The notes under the pieces were generated by a model. It saw nothing but the letters and a program-made list of their open reading frames with translations, ran no database searches and had not been told where the DNA came from. Position numbers and translations under genes: made by a program. From the NCBI GenBank assembly GCA_050247255.1, contig JBFWUM010000023.1:1-64000 (forward strand): a stretch of 64,000 bases of DNA, written 5' to 3'. Below are positions 9,845 to 19,432 of this stretch, piece by piece. Positions within the stretch are counted from its first letter, which is position 1; every line of letters begins with the position of its first letter. Source of the DNA: JBFWUM01 sp050247255. Its GTDB lineage: Bacteria; Acidobacteriota; Vicinamibacteria; Vicinamibacterales; UBA2999.

Positions 9845-12331
9845 ATGACGCACATCGAACAGGCCTCGCCCGACGCAGCCGGCTCCGAGGTCCATCAGCG
9901 CTGGCTGCCGGCGCTCCTTTTCCTCTTCGTCGGGTCCGGCTGCGCGGCCCTTATTTACGAAGTCGTCTGGTTCCAGCTCCTGCAGCTGTCGGTCGGGTCG
10001 TCGGCCGTCTCGCTCGGGATTCTCCTTGGCATCTACATGGGCGGGCTCTGCCTGGGCAGCATCCTGCTGCCGCAGCGGATCAGCGCCCGCCATCATCCGC
10101 TCAAGGTCTACGCCTACCTGGAACTCGGCATCGGCGCGTTCGGGTTGATCGCCATCTTCGCGCTGCCGGCGCTCGGCAACGCCTATACGGCCATCGCCGG
10201 CACCGGCCAGGTCAACCTCGTGCTGCGCGCGCTCGTGGCCGCCGTCTGCCTGATCCCGCCGACGCTGCTGATGGGCGCGACGCTGCCGGCCATTGCCCGC
10301 TACGTGGAAAGCAAGCCGTCCAGCGTGGCGTGGCTCGGCTACTTCTACGGCGGCAACCTGGTTGGCGCGGTCACCGGCACGCTGCTCGCCGGCTACTACC
10401 TGTTGCGCGTCTACGACATGCCGACCGCCAACTTCGTGGCCGTCGGGCTCAACGTGCTCGTGGCGGTGCTGGCGCTGCTCATCGTCAAGGTCACGCCGTG
10501 GGCCGGGGTGGACCGCCGTGACACCACGTCGGTGATGGTCGCGCCTGGCGCCCGCCTGGTGTACGTGGCGATCGCGCTCTCGGGCTTCACCGCGCTCGGT
10601 TCCGAGATCGTCTGGACGCGCCTGCTGTCGCTGCTCTTTGGCGGCACCACCTACACCTTCGCCATGCTGCTGGCGGTGTTCCTCGTCGGCCTCGGCATTG
10701 GCAGCACGGTCGGGTCTGAGATCGCGCGGCGGACCACCAACGCTCGCGCCGCGCTCGGCTGGACACAGCTGCTGCTGTGCGTGGCGATCGGGTGGGCGGC
10801 GTACGTGACCGGCGCGTCGCTGCCGTTCTGGCCGATCAACCCGTCGATCTCCACGAGCCTCGGCTACACGTTCCAGCTCGATCTGGTGCGCGCCTTCTAC
10901 GTGATGCTGCCGTCGGCCATCCTCTGGGGCGCCAGCTTCCCGCTCGCGCTCGCGGCCGTCGTCGCCCCCGGGCAGGACTCGGCCAGGCTGGTGGGCGGGA
11001 CGTACGCGGCCAACACGGTGGGCGCCATCCTTGGAGCGGTTGTCGTCAGCCTCGGCCTCGTCGGCACGATTGGCAGCCAGGCGACGCAGCAGATCCTGAT
11101 CGGCGTCTCGGCGCTGTCGGGTCTGCTGATGCTGGCACCGCTCTACATGCAGGGCGATGCGCGTCACCGTGCCAGGCCGATCGCCGCGTTCGTGGTGATT
11201 GCGATTGCCGCGGTCGGTTCCGGCCTGCTGGCGCGCACGGTGCCGCCGCTGCCGGGGCTGCTCGTCGCCTACGGCCGCTACGCCGCCACGTGGATTGGCA
11301 TCAACGAAGTCATCTACGTCGGCGAGGGGATCACCGCGTCGGTCGCTGTGTCGCGGACGCCGACAGGGACGCTCAATTACCACAACGCCGGCAAGGTGCA
11401 GGCGTCGAGCGAGCCGCAGGACATGCGCCTGCAGCGCATGCTCGGCCACATCACGACGCTGGTGCCCAGCCGGCCGTCGAAGGTGCTGGTCATCGGCTGC
11501 GGCGCCGGCGTGACCGCGGGCGCGGTCTCGATCGACCCGCTGGTCACCGACCAGACGATCGCCGAAATCGAACCGCTCGTGCCGCAGGTCGTCTCGACCC
11601 ACTTCGCCGAGCACAACTTCAACGTCGTCAACAACCCCAAGGTGACCATTCACCTCGACGATGCGCGGCATTACCTGCTGACGACCGACGAGAAGTTCGA
11701 CGCGATTACGTCGGACCCGCTCGATCCGTGGGTCAAGGGCGCCGCCACGCTCTACACGCGTGAGTTCTTCGAGGAGGTGAAGTCGCACCTCAACCCCGGC
11801 GGCGTCGTCACGCTGTTCGTGCAGCTGTACGAGAGCAACGAGGCGGCGGTGAAGAGCGAGGTGGCGACGTTCCTCGAAGCGTTCCCGAACGGCGCCGTGT
11901 TCGCCAACACCGCGAACGGCCAGGGCTACGACCTGGTGCTCTACGGCCCGCTCGAGCCGATGCGCATCGACGTCGACAAGGTGCAGGCGCGGCTCGACGA
12001 CCCGGCGAATGCCGCCATCCGCCAGTCGCTGAGCGAGATCGGCATCTACTCGGCGATCGACTTGTTCGGCACCTACGCCGGCAACCGGAACGACATGGCC
12101 CGCTGGCTGTCCGACGCCCAGATCAACACCGACCGCAACCTGCGCCTGCAGTTCCTCGCCGGGCAGGGGCTGAATCTCTACCAGAGCGACCCGATCTACA
12201 AGCAGATGATCGTCGACACGCGCTGGCCGGACAGCCTGTTCCAGGGGACGCCGGAAACGCTGGACGCGCTGCGGGCGAAGGTCGAGCAGCAGCTGCAGCT
12301 GTCGCGCCCGCCGTCAGGGATGTTTCAGTAA
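9845..12331 (+). CDS. Fused MFS-type membrane / spermidine synthase-like protein
   Basis: An 828-residue membrane protein. The N-terminal two thirds hold many transmembrane helices with the pattern LIYEVVWFQLLQLSVG followed by an internal second half (LGSEIVWTRLLSLLFGG), typical of fused MFS/spermidine synthase proteins. The C-terminal part from about residue 540 has a Rossmann methyltransferase-like domain: KVLVIGCGAG, then DDARHYLL and DPLDPWVKGAATLYTREFF, matching the aminopropyltransferase fold. The start ATG directly precedes the first helix. The substrate of this family is not established; polyamine or related export/modification is a guess. It ends against the convergent glgC gene. Confidence 0.85.
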   Translation: MTHIEQASPDAAGSEVHQRWLPALLFLFVGSGCAALIYEVVWFQLLQLSVGSSAVSLGILLGIYMGGLCLGSILLPQRISARHHPLKVYAYLELGIGAFGLIAIFALPALGNAYTAIAGTGQVNLVLRALVAAVCLIPPTLLMGATLPAIARYVESKPSSVAWLGYFYGGNLVGAVTGTLLAGYYLLRVYDMPTANFVAVGLNVLVAVLALLIVKVTPWAGVDRRDTTSVMVAPGARLVYVAIALSGFTALGSEIVWTRLLSLLFGGTTYTFAMLLAVFLVGLGIGSTVGSEIARRTTNARAALGWTQLLLCVAIGWAAYVTGASLPFWPINPSISTSLGYTFQLDLVRAFYVMLPSAILWGASFPLALAAVVAPGQDSARLVGGTYAANTVGAILGAVVVSLGLVGTIGSQATQQILIGVSALSGLLMLAPLYMQGDARHRARPIAAFVVIAIAAVGSGLLARTVPPLPGLLVAYGRYAATWIGINEVIYVGEGITASVAVSRTPTGTLNYHNAGKVQASSEPQDMRLQRMLGHITTLVPSRPSKVLVIGCGAGVTAGAVSIDPLVTDQTIAEIEPLVPQVVSTHFAEHNFNVVNNPKVTIHLDDARHYLLTTDEKFDAITSDPLDPWVKGAATLYTREFFEEVKSHLNPGGVVTLFVQLYESNEAAVKSEVATFLEAFPNGAVFANTANGQGYDLVLYGPLEPMRIDVDKVQARLDDPANAAIRQSLSEIGIYSAIDLFGTYAGNRNDMARWLSDAQINTDRNLRLQFLAGQGLNLYQSDPIYKQMIVDTRWPDSLFQGTPETLDALRAKVEQQLQLSRPPSGMFQ

Positions 12332-12340
12332 AAGAACGAT

Positions 12341-12396
12341 CACAGGAGAAAAGGAGGAAGGAGATTTGATTGGCCTCCTTGCTCCTTCCTCCTGTG
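12341..12396. terminator. Bidirectional hairpin terminator between convergent genes
   Basis: AGGAGGAAGGAG (12352-12363) pairs perfectly with CTCCTTCCTCCT (12382-12393), and the outer CACAGG/CCTGTG bases add partial pairing. It lies in the 71-bp space between the ends of the MFS/spermidine synthase gene and glgC and is the likely shared terminator. T-rich stretches are short on both sides. Confidence 0.6.
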
Positions 12397-12402
12397 AAAT
12401 CT

Positions 12403-13662
12403 CTAGACGACGGTGCCTGGCGGGATCACCCCGCCTTTCGGCACGACGATGATCCCCCCGCGGATGTACCAGCCGTCGCCGTCGGCGTGCTCGACGCCCT
12501 GTTCGTTGACCAGCCGGGCGCCGTCGCCGATGCGGGCGTTCTTGTCGATCACCACCTTGTCGAGCACGACGTTGCGGCCGATGCCCATCTTCGGCTGCTG
12601 GGCGTCGCCGTCCTCGTAGTAGTCGCCGCCGAGCAGCACCGACCGGGTCACCTTCGTGCCGGCGCGGATGTGCGAGCGGATGCCGATGACCGATTCCTCG
12701 ATCCGGCAGCGATCGAGGAAGCAGCCCTCCGAGACGATCGAGTCCTTGACGTGGCAGTCGGTCAGCCGCGACCCGGGCAGGTGGCGGAGGTGCGTGTAGA
12801 TCGGCCGCGTGACGTCCCAGAAGCGGAACGGCGCGCGCGGCCGGCCGAGCATGACGTTGGCCTCGTAGAACGATTCGATGGTGCCGACATCGGCCCAGTA
12901 GCCGCGATAGAGATACGGCCGCACCTTGTACTTGTCGAGGGCGCCGGGGATCAGCTCGCGGCCGAAGTCGACGCCTGATTCCTTCTCGAGGATGTCGAGC
13001 AGGACCTCCCGCGTGAAGACGTAGACGCCCATCGACGCCATGAACGGCTGCTCGTCGGTGTGGCGCGCGAACATCGACCCTTCGGGAATGCTGCGGCCGA
13101 TCTCGGCCAGCCGCGGCGGCTTCGGCTTTTCCTCGAAGGCGACGATGCGCCCGCTGCGGTCGAAACGGAAGATGCCCATCTGCGTCGCCGTGTCCGGGTC
13201 GACCGGCTGCGCGGCAATGGTGATGTCGGCGCGCAGGTCCTTGTGCGCGTCAATGAGCTCGCAGTAGTCCATCCGGTACAGGTGATCGCCGGCGAGGATC
13301 AGGTAGTACTCGGCCTCGTGCTGGGTGATGTGACGCGCCGCCTGGCGGACCGCGTCGGCAGTGCCCTGGAACCAGGTGGCGTTGTCCGGCGTCTGCTCGG
13401 CGGCGAGGATCTCGACGAAGCCGCCGGAGAAAATGTCGAGCCGGTAGGTGTTGGAGATGTGGCGGTTGAGCGACGCCGAGTTGAACTGCGTCAGCACGAA
13501 AATGCGGCGGATGTCGGCGTGCAGGCAGCCGCTGACCGGCACGTCGATCAGCCGGTATTTGCCGCCGATCGGCACCGCCGGCTTGGAGCGGGTCGCGGTG
13601 AGCGGATGAAGGCGGGTGCCCTGGCCGCCGCCGAGGATGATGGCCAGCGTGTCGCTTTGCAT
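12403..13662 (-). CDS. glgC: Glucose-1-phosphate adenylyltransferase
   Basis: A 419-residue cytoplasmic enzyme making ADP-glucose from ATP and glucose-1-phosphate for glycogen. The nucleotidyltransferase signature GGGQGTRLHPLT is near the N-terminus, followed by KPAVPIGGKYRLIDVP, LAGDHLYRMDY and the C-terminal left-handed beta-helix (SIVSEGCFLDRCRIEESVIGIRS region). Length fits bacterial GlgC. No glgA or glgB is adjacent. A TATGCT hexamer lies 12 nt before the ATG. Confidence 0.95.
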   Translation of the reverse strand: MQSDTLAIILGGGQGTRLHPLTATRSKPAVPIGGKYRLIDVPVSGCLHADIRRIFVLTQFNSASLNRHISNTYRLDIFSGGFVEILAAEQTPDNATWFQGTADAVRQAARHITQHEAEYYLILAGDHLYRMDYCELIDAHKDLRADITIAAQPVDPDTATQMGIFRFDRSGRIVAFEEKPKPPRLAEIGRSIPEGSMFARHTDEQPFMASMGVYVFTREVLLDILEKESGVDFGRELIPGALDKYKVRPYLYRGYWADVGTIESFYEANVMLGRPRAPFRFWDVTRPIYTHLRHLPGSRLTDCHVKDSIVSEGCFLDRCRIEESVIGIRSHIRAGTKVTRSVLLGGDYYEDGDAQQPKMGIGRNVVLDKVVIDKNARIGDGARLVNEQGVEHADGDGWYIRGGIIVVPKGGVIPPGTVV

Positions 13663-13674
13663 AGTGGTGGTGTA

Positions 13675-13680
13675 AGCATA
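13675..13680 (-). promoter_or_regulatory. -10-like TATGCT before glgC
   Basis: TATGCT ends 12 nt before the glgC ATG; no Shine-Dalgarno is visible in between. Confidence 0.35.
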
Positions 13681-13792
13681 CCTGCGGCCGAGTCACGAAC
13701 TCTTTACTGTCGAGAGATGGTGTCGACACGGCGCTCCGCCAGACTCTGCCCGTCCCGCCCTTCCCCCCGGCGGTGACAGGTGGAGGTTGTCG

Positions 13793-15130
13793 ATGAACCG
13801 TCGTTCGTTCATGAAAGGCGCCGCCCTCACGGCCGGCGCAGCCATTCCCTTCCAGTCGCTCCTCGCGCGCGTGTCCGCCGATTCGTCGGCCGCTGTGCGA
13901 CGCGGCCACACTGCTGGCTACGGACCGCTGTTCGAGGTCGAAGACATGGCCACCGGCCTGCCGCTGCTGATGCTGCCGCGCGGCTTCAGCTACATCAGCT
14001 TCGGCTGGACCGGCGACCCGATGGTCAACGGCTTGCCCACGCCCGGCTCGCACGACGGCATGGCGGCGTTCCCGGCTGGGCCGCAGCGCGTCCGCCTCGT
14101 GCGCAACCACGAACGCGGCGCCGGCACGCCCTTCAGCGCCGCCGCGTACAACCCGCTGGCGGCCGGCGGCACGACGACGCTCGAGTTCGACCTCGCCGCC
14201 GGGCAGCCCATTTCGACCGTCGACAGCCTGAGCGGGACGATTCGCAACTGCGCCGGCGGCCCGACCCCGTGGGGCACGTGGCTGACCTGCGAAGAGACCA
14301 ATGACCTCCGCACGCTGCCGCACGGCTACGTCTTCGAGGTGCCTGCCGACGGCACGCACGGCAGCGGCATCCCGATCAAGGACATGGGGCGGTTCAGCCA
14401 TGAGGCGGTGGCGGTCGATCCCGCCACGGGCAACGTCTATGAGACCGAGGATTCGGGCTCCTCGTCAGGGTTCTATCGCTTCGTGCCGCACCAGCCCGGC
14501 AACCTCGCCGCCGGCGGCACGCTCTGGATGCTGAAGGTCGCGGACGTCTTCCAGGCGAACCTCGGCGCCGGCTACGCCAACGGCACGACATTCGACGTCG
14601 AGTGGGTGCCGATCGCCTCGCCGGACTACGCGGGGGCGCCGCAGTCCGAGTTCGTGTTCCAGCAGGGGCGGGTGCAGGGGGCGGCGCAGCTGTCGCGGCT
14701 CGAAGGCTGCTGGTATGCCGGCGGGATCGTCTACGTGGTCTCGACCAGCGGCGGCGCCGCGGGGCAGGGACAGGTGTGGGCGTACGACCCGGCCGAGGAG
14801 ACGATCTCGCTGCTGATCGAGTCGCCGTCGGCGGACGTGCTCAATGCCCCGGACAACATCACGGTCAGCCCGCGCGGCGGCCTCGTGCTCTGCGAGGACG
14901 GCAGCGGCGCCGAGTTCATGCACGGGCTCACCGTCGACGGCGAGATTTTCCCGTTCGCGCGCAACAACGTGCGGCTGAACGGCGAAAAGAACGGCTTCGT
15001 CGGCGACTTCACCGGCTCGGAATGGGCCGGCGCCTGCTTCAGCCCGGACGGCCGCTGGCTGTTCGCCAACCTGCAGTCGCCGGGGATCACCGTGGCGATC
15101 AGAGGACCGTGGAAGTCCGGCGCGCTCTGA
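13793..15130 (+). CDS. TAT-exported PhoX-like (DUF839) protein
   Basis: A 445-residue protein starting NRRSFMKGAALTAGAA, a twin-arginine signal, followed by a beta-propeller-like domain of the PhoX/DUF839 family. Recognisable blocks are LVRNHERG near residue 105, GGPTPWGTWLTCEET near 155, GRFSHEAVAVDPATG, YETEDSG and the late WAGACFSPDGRWLFANLQSPG. PhoX enzymes are Ca/Fe alkaline phosphatases. This member is shorter, so phosphatase activity is not certain. GGTGGAGG ends 6 nt before the ATG at 13793, so I prefer it to the TTG two codons upstream. A REPIN hairpin pair follows the stop. Confidence 0.82.
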   Translation: MNRRSFMKGAALTAGAAIPFQSLLARVSADSSAAVRRGHTAGYGPLFEVEDMATGLPLLMLPRGFSYISFGWTGDPMVNGLPTPGSHDGMAAFPAGPQRVRLVRNHERGAGTPFSAAAYNPLAAGGTTTLEFDLAAGQPISTVDSLSGTIRNCAGGPTPWGTWLTCEETNDLRTLPHGYVFEVPADGTHGSGIPIKDMGRFSHEAVAVDPATGNVYETEDSGSSSGFYRFVPHQPGNLAAGGTLWMLKVADVFQANLGAGYANGTTFDVEWVPIASPDYAGAPQSEFVFQQGRVQGAAQLSRLEGCWYAGGIVYVVSTSGGAAGQGQVWAYDPAEETISLLIESPSADVLNAPDNITVSPRGGLVLCEDGSGAEFMHGLTVDGEIFPFARNNVRLNGEKNGFVGDFTGSEWAGACFSPDGRWLFANLQSPGITVAIRGPWKSGAL

Positions 15131-15146
15131 CGACCCGCTGAGCAAC

Positions 15147-15208
15147 GGAGCCCGGGACTTCAGTCCCGGCGTCGAGGGCGGGGAGCCGGGACTAAAGTCC
15201 CGGGCTCC
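15147..15208. repeat. REPIN: inverted pair of REP-like hairpins
   Basis: Left hairpin: GGAGC flank, stem CCGGGACT / AGTCCCGG with TC centre (15147-15169). Right hairpin: the same stem with AA centre and a GCTCC flank (15186-15208). The two are head-to-head with a 16-nt spacer. The right hairpin contains the TAG stop of the convergent glycosyltransferase. Confidence 0.85.
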
Positions 15209-16142
15209 GTGCCTTGACCACGCGCTGAACGAGGGTGGGGGCGACGCGCAGGCCGAGCAGCGCCGCTCCCACCTTCCAGTGCGCGGCGGCGCGAAACGCC
15301 GCGGCGAGCGCCGCCCGCGCCGCCGCCACTTCACCGCGCGTCAGCAGGTCCTTCCCTCGCTCGACGGCAATCGCCGCCTCGAAGCGGCGTAGCTGTGCCG
15401 CGGCCAGGGTGCGTTCGGCCCCGGACAACGGCAGGCGATCGAGCGCCTTGCGGAACACGCCGGCCGCCCGCTCCATCCGGATCCGGTGCGGGCCCGACAG
15501 GTTGTCGTCGTGGATGCGGTGGTGCATGAGCACCTCCGCGTGGCGGTGGAAGCGTGTCCCGGCCAGCGCCATCCGCAGCCACAGGTCGAAGTCCTGGCCG
15601 CGCCGCAGCGACTCGTCGAACAGCCCGGCGTCGAGCAGGGCGCGACGCCGGACGACGGCCGTCGACAGCGCGATGTGGCAGCGCTGCGCCAGCAGCGCCG
15701 CGGCGGTGACGTCGCCGCGCGACGGACAGACGTCCATGAACCGCTGCCCGGCGAGCGGCGTCCGGCCGATGTACACCGCGTTGGCATAGACGACGTCGCA
15801 GGCAGGGTGCGCCGCCAGCTCGTGCTGCTGCACCTCGAGGTGCTGCGGCACCCAGCGATCATCGGCGTCGAGGAAGGCGATGAGATCGGCGTCCGAAGCG
15901 AGGATGCCGCGGTTGCGTGCGGCGCCGGCGCCGGTGTTCTCCTGCGCGATCACTCGCAGCCGCCGCCCCCACCGGCCGACGGCATCGCCAAGCGGTCCGC
16001 GATCGGGGGACCCATCGTCGACGACGATGACCTCGTCGGCGCGACATGTCTGGGCGAACACAGAATCGAGCGCCTCCCCGAGGAAGCCGGCGCGAAAGAC
16101 GGGGATGACGACGGCGAGGCGCGGGCGCGGATCAGGGTTCAT
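15192..16142 (-). CDS. Glycosyltransferase family 2
   Basis: A 316-residue GT-A fold enzyme. Features: PRLAVVIPVFRAGFLGEALDS at the N-terminus, VIVVDDGSPD, the nucleotide/metal motif FLDADDRWVPQ, and RRGQDFDLWLRMALAG, typical of family 2. It should transfer a sugar from a nucleotide donor for a surface glycan. GGAGG ends a few nt before ATG 16142, fixing the start. The last codons (RSPGL and TAG) are encoded by a dispersed hairpin repeat, and the RAYT transposase at 27269 ends in the same five residues, so the native C-terminus has been replaced by repeat sequence. Confidence 0.88.
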   Translation of the reverse strand: MNPDPRPRLAVVIPVFRAGFLGEALDSVFAQTCRADEVIVVDDGSPDRGPLGDAVGRWGRRLRVIAQENTGAGAARNRGILASDADLIAFLDADDRWVPQHLEVQQHELAAHPACDVVYANAVYIGRTPLAGQRFMDVCPSRGDVTAAALLAQRCHIALSTAVVRRRALLDAGLFDESLRRGQDFDLWLRMALAGTRFHRHAEVLMHHRIHDDNLSGPHRIRMERAAGVFRKALDRLPLSGAERTLAAAQLRRFEAAIAVERGKDLLTRGEVAAARAALAAAFRAAAHWKVGAALLGLRVAPTLVQRVVKARSPGL

Positions 16143-16341
16143 GACGACCTCCGCGCTGTGGCGCTGCAAGCGCGCCGCCCGCAACGCCGCGTTCGTCACG
16201 TTCTCGTTACGCCACGTTCGTACCGAGGCGAATTTACCGGGACGTTGCGCGCGCGAGATCCCGCCGTCAAGGCGCGCCTTTATCTTGTGAGGGTATGCAC
16301 GTGGGTATACCACGGCACCGTTCGTGTCCATTGGCCAGGCG

Positions 16342-17079
16342 ATGACGCTCACCATCAGCGTCATCGTCTGTGCCCATAACGAAGCGGCGTATCTCGCCTC
16401 CTGTCTGTATTCCCTGCTGGCCCAGTCGCGGCCGCCTGACGAAATCCTGGTCATCAACAATGCGAGCACCGATGCGACGGGCGCCGTGGCGGCGCAGGTC
16501 CCGGGCGTGCGCGTGGTCGACGAGCCGCGCAAGGGGCTGGTGGTCGCGCGCGAAACCGGCCGGCGCGCCGCGCGCGGCGATCTCCTGGTCTATGTCGATG
16601 CGGATTGCCGCGCCCCGCTGACCTGGCTCGAGCGCGTCGAGCGCCGCTTTCTGGGCGACCCGCAGCTGCTGGCGCTCTCGGGCCCCTACCGCTTCTACGA
16701 CTGGGACTGGTGGGGGCGGCTCCTGATTCGCGCCTACGACGTCACGCTGGCGCCGGCGACGCAGCTGCTCGTGAAGTACGTGCTGCGCCTCGGCACCGTC
16801 TTCTACGGCGGCAACTTCGCCGTGCGGCGCGAGGCGCTCGAGCGCATCGGCGGCTTCGACACGCGCATCGAGTTCCACGGCGAGGACACCAACCTGGGCC
16901 GGCGCCTCTTCGCCATCGGCAAGGTGACCCTCGTGCGCGAGTGCTTCCTGTACACGTCCGCGCGGCGCTACAAGGCGATGGGGAAGGGCGCCGTGTTCCG
17001 CTTGTACGTCCGCAACTTCACCTCGGAACTCCTGCGGCACCGCCCCCGGGACGTCACGCACGTCGATGTGAGGATCTGA
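16342..17079 (+). CDS. Glycosyltransferase family 2
   Basis: A 245-residue GT-A enzyme beginning TISVIVCAHNEAAYLASCL, with EILVINNASTD, the VYVDADCRAP metal motif, and GGFDTRIEFHGEDTNLGRRL near residue 180 as acceptor-site ED motif. It should add a sugar or lipid-sugar in surface glycan synthesis. A GTG 18 nt upstream is an alternative start. The gene opens a tightly packed forward operon: its TGA overlaps the ATG of the PHP gene by one base. Confidence 0.87.
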   Translation: MTLTISVIVCAHNEAAYLASCLYSLLAQSRPPDEILVINNASTDATGAVAAQVPGVRVVDEPRKGLVVARETGRRAARGDLLVYVDADCRAPLTWLERVERRFLGDPQLLALSGPYRFYDWDWWGRLLIRAYDVTLAPATQLLVKYVLRLGTVFYGGNFAVRREALERIGGFDTRIEFHGEDTNLGRRLFAIGKVTLVRECFLYTSARRYKAMGKGAVFRLYVRNFTSELLRHRPRDVTHVDVRI

Positions 17080-17831
17080 TGCCTGGCTACGAACCGTTCC
17101 TGCTCTGCGATTTCCATGTGCACACGCGGTGGAGCGACGGCCAGTTGACCGTGCGCGAGGTGGTCGACCTGTACGGCCGCACGGGCAAGTTCGACGTCAT
17201 CGCCATCACCGATCACATCCTGATGGAGAAGGACCTGCTGGCGCGCGCGGGCCGCATCGCCACCCTCGGGCAGAAGGCGTTCGGCGTGCGTCGCGACGAC
17301 TTCGCCGCCTACCTCGCCGACATCCAGGCCGAGGCGGCGCGCGCCTGGCAGGAGTACGGGCTGCTGGTCATTCCGGGCGCCGAGGTGACGCAGAACCGGA
17401 TTGGCGGGAAGGGGAAGAAGAACTCCCACATCATCGCCCTCGACATCAAGGACTACATCAGCGCCGACCAACCGGCCGACGACATCCTGCGCGCCATCCG
17501 GCGCCAGGGAGCCGTCAGCATCGCCTGCCATCCACACCACCGGACCACCCGGCGGATCGAGATCAGCACCTGTTATCTGTGGGATCATCGCGACGAGCTG
17601 TCCGACCTGGTAGACGTCTGGGAGGCGGCCAATCGCGACGACCTGTTCTCGGTGACCAGCCTCAAGCACTTCCCGTACGTGGCCAACAGCGACTTCCACA
17701 AGCCGAAGCACCTGTACTCGTGGAAGACGCTGCTGCGGTGCGACAAGACGTGGCCGGCGGTGAGCGAGGCGCTGCGCAAGAACGTCGACGTCGCGCTGAC
17801 GCTGTTTCGGAATGGATCGTGGGCAGCGTGA
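17079..17831 (+). CDS. PHP-domain phosphoesterase
   Basis: A 250-residue PHP metal-dependent hydrolase. The metal ligands are visible: DFHVHTRWSDG near residue 12, AITDH near 42, GAEVTQN, CHPHHRT near 150 and NSDFHKPKH near 210. PHP proteins hydrolyse phosphate esters with three divalent metals. Stand-alone PHP proteins next to glycosyltransferases may act on sugar-phosphate or lipid-phosphate intermediates or as tyrosine phosphatases of polysaccharide systems; the substrate here is unknown. It is translationally coupled to both neighbours. Confidence 0.85.
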   Translation: MPGYEPFLLCDFHVHTRWSDGQLTVREVVDLYGRTGKFDVIAITDHILMEKDLLARAGRIATLGQKAFGVRRDDFAAYLADIQAEAARAWQEYGLLVIPGAEVTQNRIGGKGKKNSHIIALDIKDYISADQPADDILRAIRRQGAVSIACHPHHRTTRRIEISTCYLWDHRDELSDLVDVWEAANRDDLFSVTSLKHFPYVANSDFHKPKHLYSWKTLLRCDKTWPAVSEALRKNVDVALTLFRNGSWAA

Positions 17832-19277
17832 GTGCCGTCGATCCGCATTGCCCGCGCCGCTGACGGCCGGCTGATCGCCTCAGGACTCTCCTGCTGGTCT
17901 GCGGGCTACCAGGCGGGCGACGGCGCCGGCATCTTCGCCGGCTGGCGCTTCGAGGGCGGGCGGTTCGCCCTCTTCAACGATCGCTACGGACTGCACCCGC
18001 TGTTCTGCTGGCAGAGCGACGACGCCTGCGTCATCGCCGACTCGGTCCAGGCACTGCTCGAGGCCGGAGCGCCGCGCGCCCTGAACGAGGACGCGCTGGC
18101 CGTGTTCGTGCGCATCGGCTTCTTCCTTGGCGACGACACCCCGTTTCGCGCCATCCGCGCGGTGCCGCCATCGGCCGTCCTCGACCCGGCGACGCTCGGC
18201 ATCAGCGGCCGGCTGCCGCGCCCGCGACCGGCCGCGCTCGGCCGCGACGACGCGATCGACGCGTTCCTGGCGGTGTTCGACCGGGCCATCGCCAGACGCC
18301 CGGTGCGCGGCCGCTTCGAGATGCCGCTGAGTGGCGGGCGGGACTCGCGCCATATCCTGCTGGCGCTCCACCGGGCGGGCGCGCACCCGGCGGCGTGCGT
18401 GACGGTCGACCCGTTTCCGCCACGGACCCAGGCCGACCGCCGGGTGGCCGCGGCGGTGTGCGAGCGCCTCGCCATCCCGCACCGTGCGCTGCGGCAGCCG
18501 CTGCCGCGCCTCGAGGCGGAGCGGGACAAGAACCGCCGGACGTCGCTCTGTGCCGCCGAGCACGCCCAGTTCGTGGCGCTGGCCGACGACCTCGCCGGCA
18601 GGACCTGCGAGTCGTACGACGGCATTGCCGGGGACGTGCTGACGCAGAGCGCCTACCTGACGACCGACCTGCACGCCGCCTTCGCGTCCGGCGACTGGCT
18701 GGCCGCCGCTGACGGCGTGCTGAACGCCGGTGGCCGGGCGGTGAGCGAGCCGGCGCTCGCGCGTCTGCTCCAGCCGGCGTGGCTCGCGCGGCTGTCGCGC
18801 GACCGCGCGCGCGCCCGCGTCGCCCGCGCCGCCCGCGAGGTCTCCGGCTGGCCGAACCCGGTCGCCGCGTTCTACTTCTGGAACCGCACCCGCCGCGAAA
18901 TCGCGCTCGCGCCCTTCGCGCTGATGCGGCCGGTCACGATGCTGGCCCCGTTCCTCGACCCGGAGGTGTTCGACCTGCTCGCAGGGCTGCCTGCGGCGCT
19001 GCAGCTCGATCGCCGGTTCCACACCGACGCCATCGCCCGCGCCTACCCGGAGGTCCGCGACGTGCCCTACGCCGTCGAGACGGGGTCGACCGGGGCGCCA
19101 GGCGCGCGACGGCTCGCCGCGGCCCTCGGCTCGACCATGTGGCGGCGTCGCGACTGGTTCAACCTCCGCGGCATGGCGCCCTCGCTCCTCGCGACCGCCG
19201 CCGACGGCCGCGCGGAACGTCTCTGGCACCTGCCGCTGACCGTGTGGCTGGCCGAGATGCTCGAGTGCCGAGGCTGA
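17832..19277 (+). CDS. Asparagine synthetase-like ATP-dependent enzyme lacking the N-terminal nucleophile Cys
   Basis: A 481-residue protein of the asparagine synthase family. The ATP pyrophosphatase loop is MPLSGGRDSRHIL near residue 168, and the N-terminal half keeps a degraded glutaminase-like beta sandwich (FNDRYGLHPLF). A true glutamine amidotransferase would begin with Met-Cys; this begins MPSIRIA, so ammonia from glutamine is unlikely. Such forms adenylate a carboxylate for amide or ring formation with another amine. GTG 17832 follows the PHP stop directly. The stop codon and last residues lie inside a dispersed hairpin (19268-19290). Confidence 0.75.
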   Translation: MPSIRIARAADGRLIASGLSCWSAGYQAGDGAGIFAGWRFEGGRFALFNDRYGLHPLFCWQSDDACVIADSVQALLEAGAPRALNEDALAVFVRIGFFLGDDTPFRAIRAVPPSAVLDPATLGISGRLPRPRPAALGRDDAIDAFLAVFDRAIARRPVRGRFEMPLSGGRDSRHILLALHRAGAHPAACVTVDPFPPRTQADRRVAAAVCERLAIPHRALRQPLPRLEAERDKNRRTSLCAAEHAQFVALADDLAGRTCESYDGIAGDVLTQSAYLTTDLHAAFASGDWLAAADGVLNAGGRAVSEPALARLLQPAWLARLSRDRARARVARAAREVSGWPNPVAAFYFWNRTRREIALAPFALMRPVTMLAPFLDPEVFDLLAGLPAALQLDRRFHTDAIARAYPEVRDVPYAVETGSTGAPGARRLAAALGSTMWRRRDWFNLRGMAPSLLATAADGRAERLWHLPLTVWLAEMLECRG

Positions 19278-19290
19278 AGCCTCGGGCTCC
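19268..19290. repeat. Single REP-like hairpin, stem CCGAGGCT
   Basis: Stem CCGAGGCT / AGCCTCGG with GA centre and the GCTCC flank. It contains the TGA stop of the asparagine synthetase-like gene. The stem differs from other copies on both arms in a compensating way. Confidence 0.8.
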
Positions 19291-19432
19291 GTACGTGCAC
19301 CGCGATCGCCGACACATCGAATTGCCCCGTTTGCGAATGCCAATTTGCATCGGCGTGACGCAAACGTCGCCACGCCACCAGATCCTGTGGACGTCACGGT
19401 CGGGCATAGGGCCTGACCGCAGGAGGCCCGCG

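Noticed and set aside
9755..11788. 677-codon minus-strand frame across the MFS/spermidine synthase gene
   Set aside because: It runs through an N gap and has shadow-type composition; the forward strand has clear membrane and Rossmann motifs.
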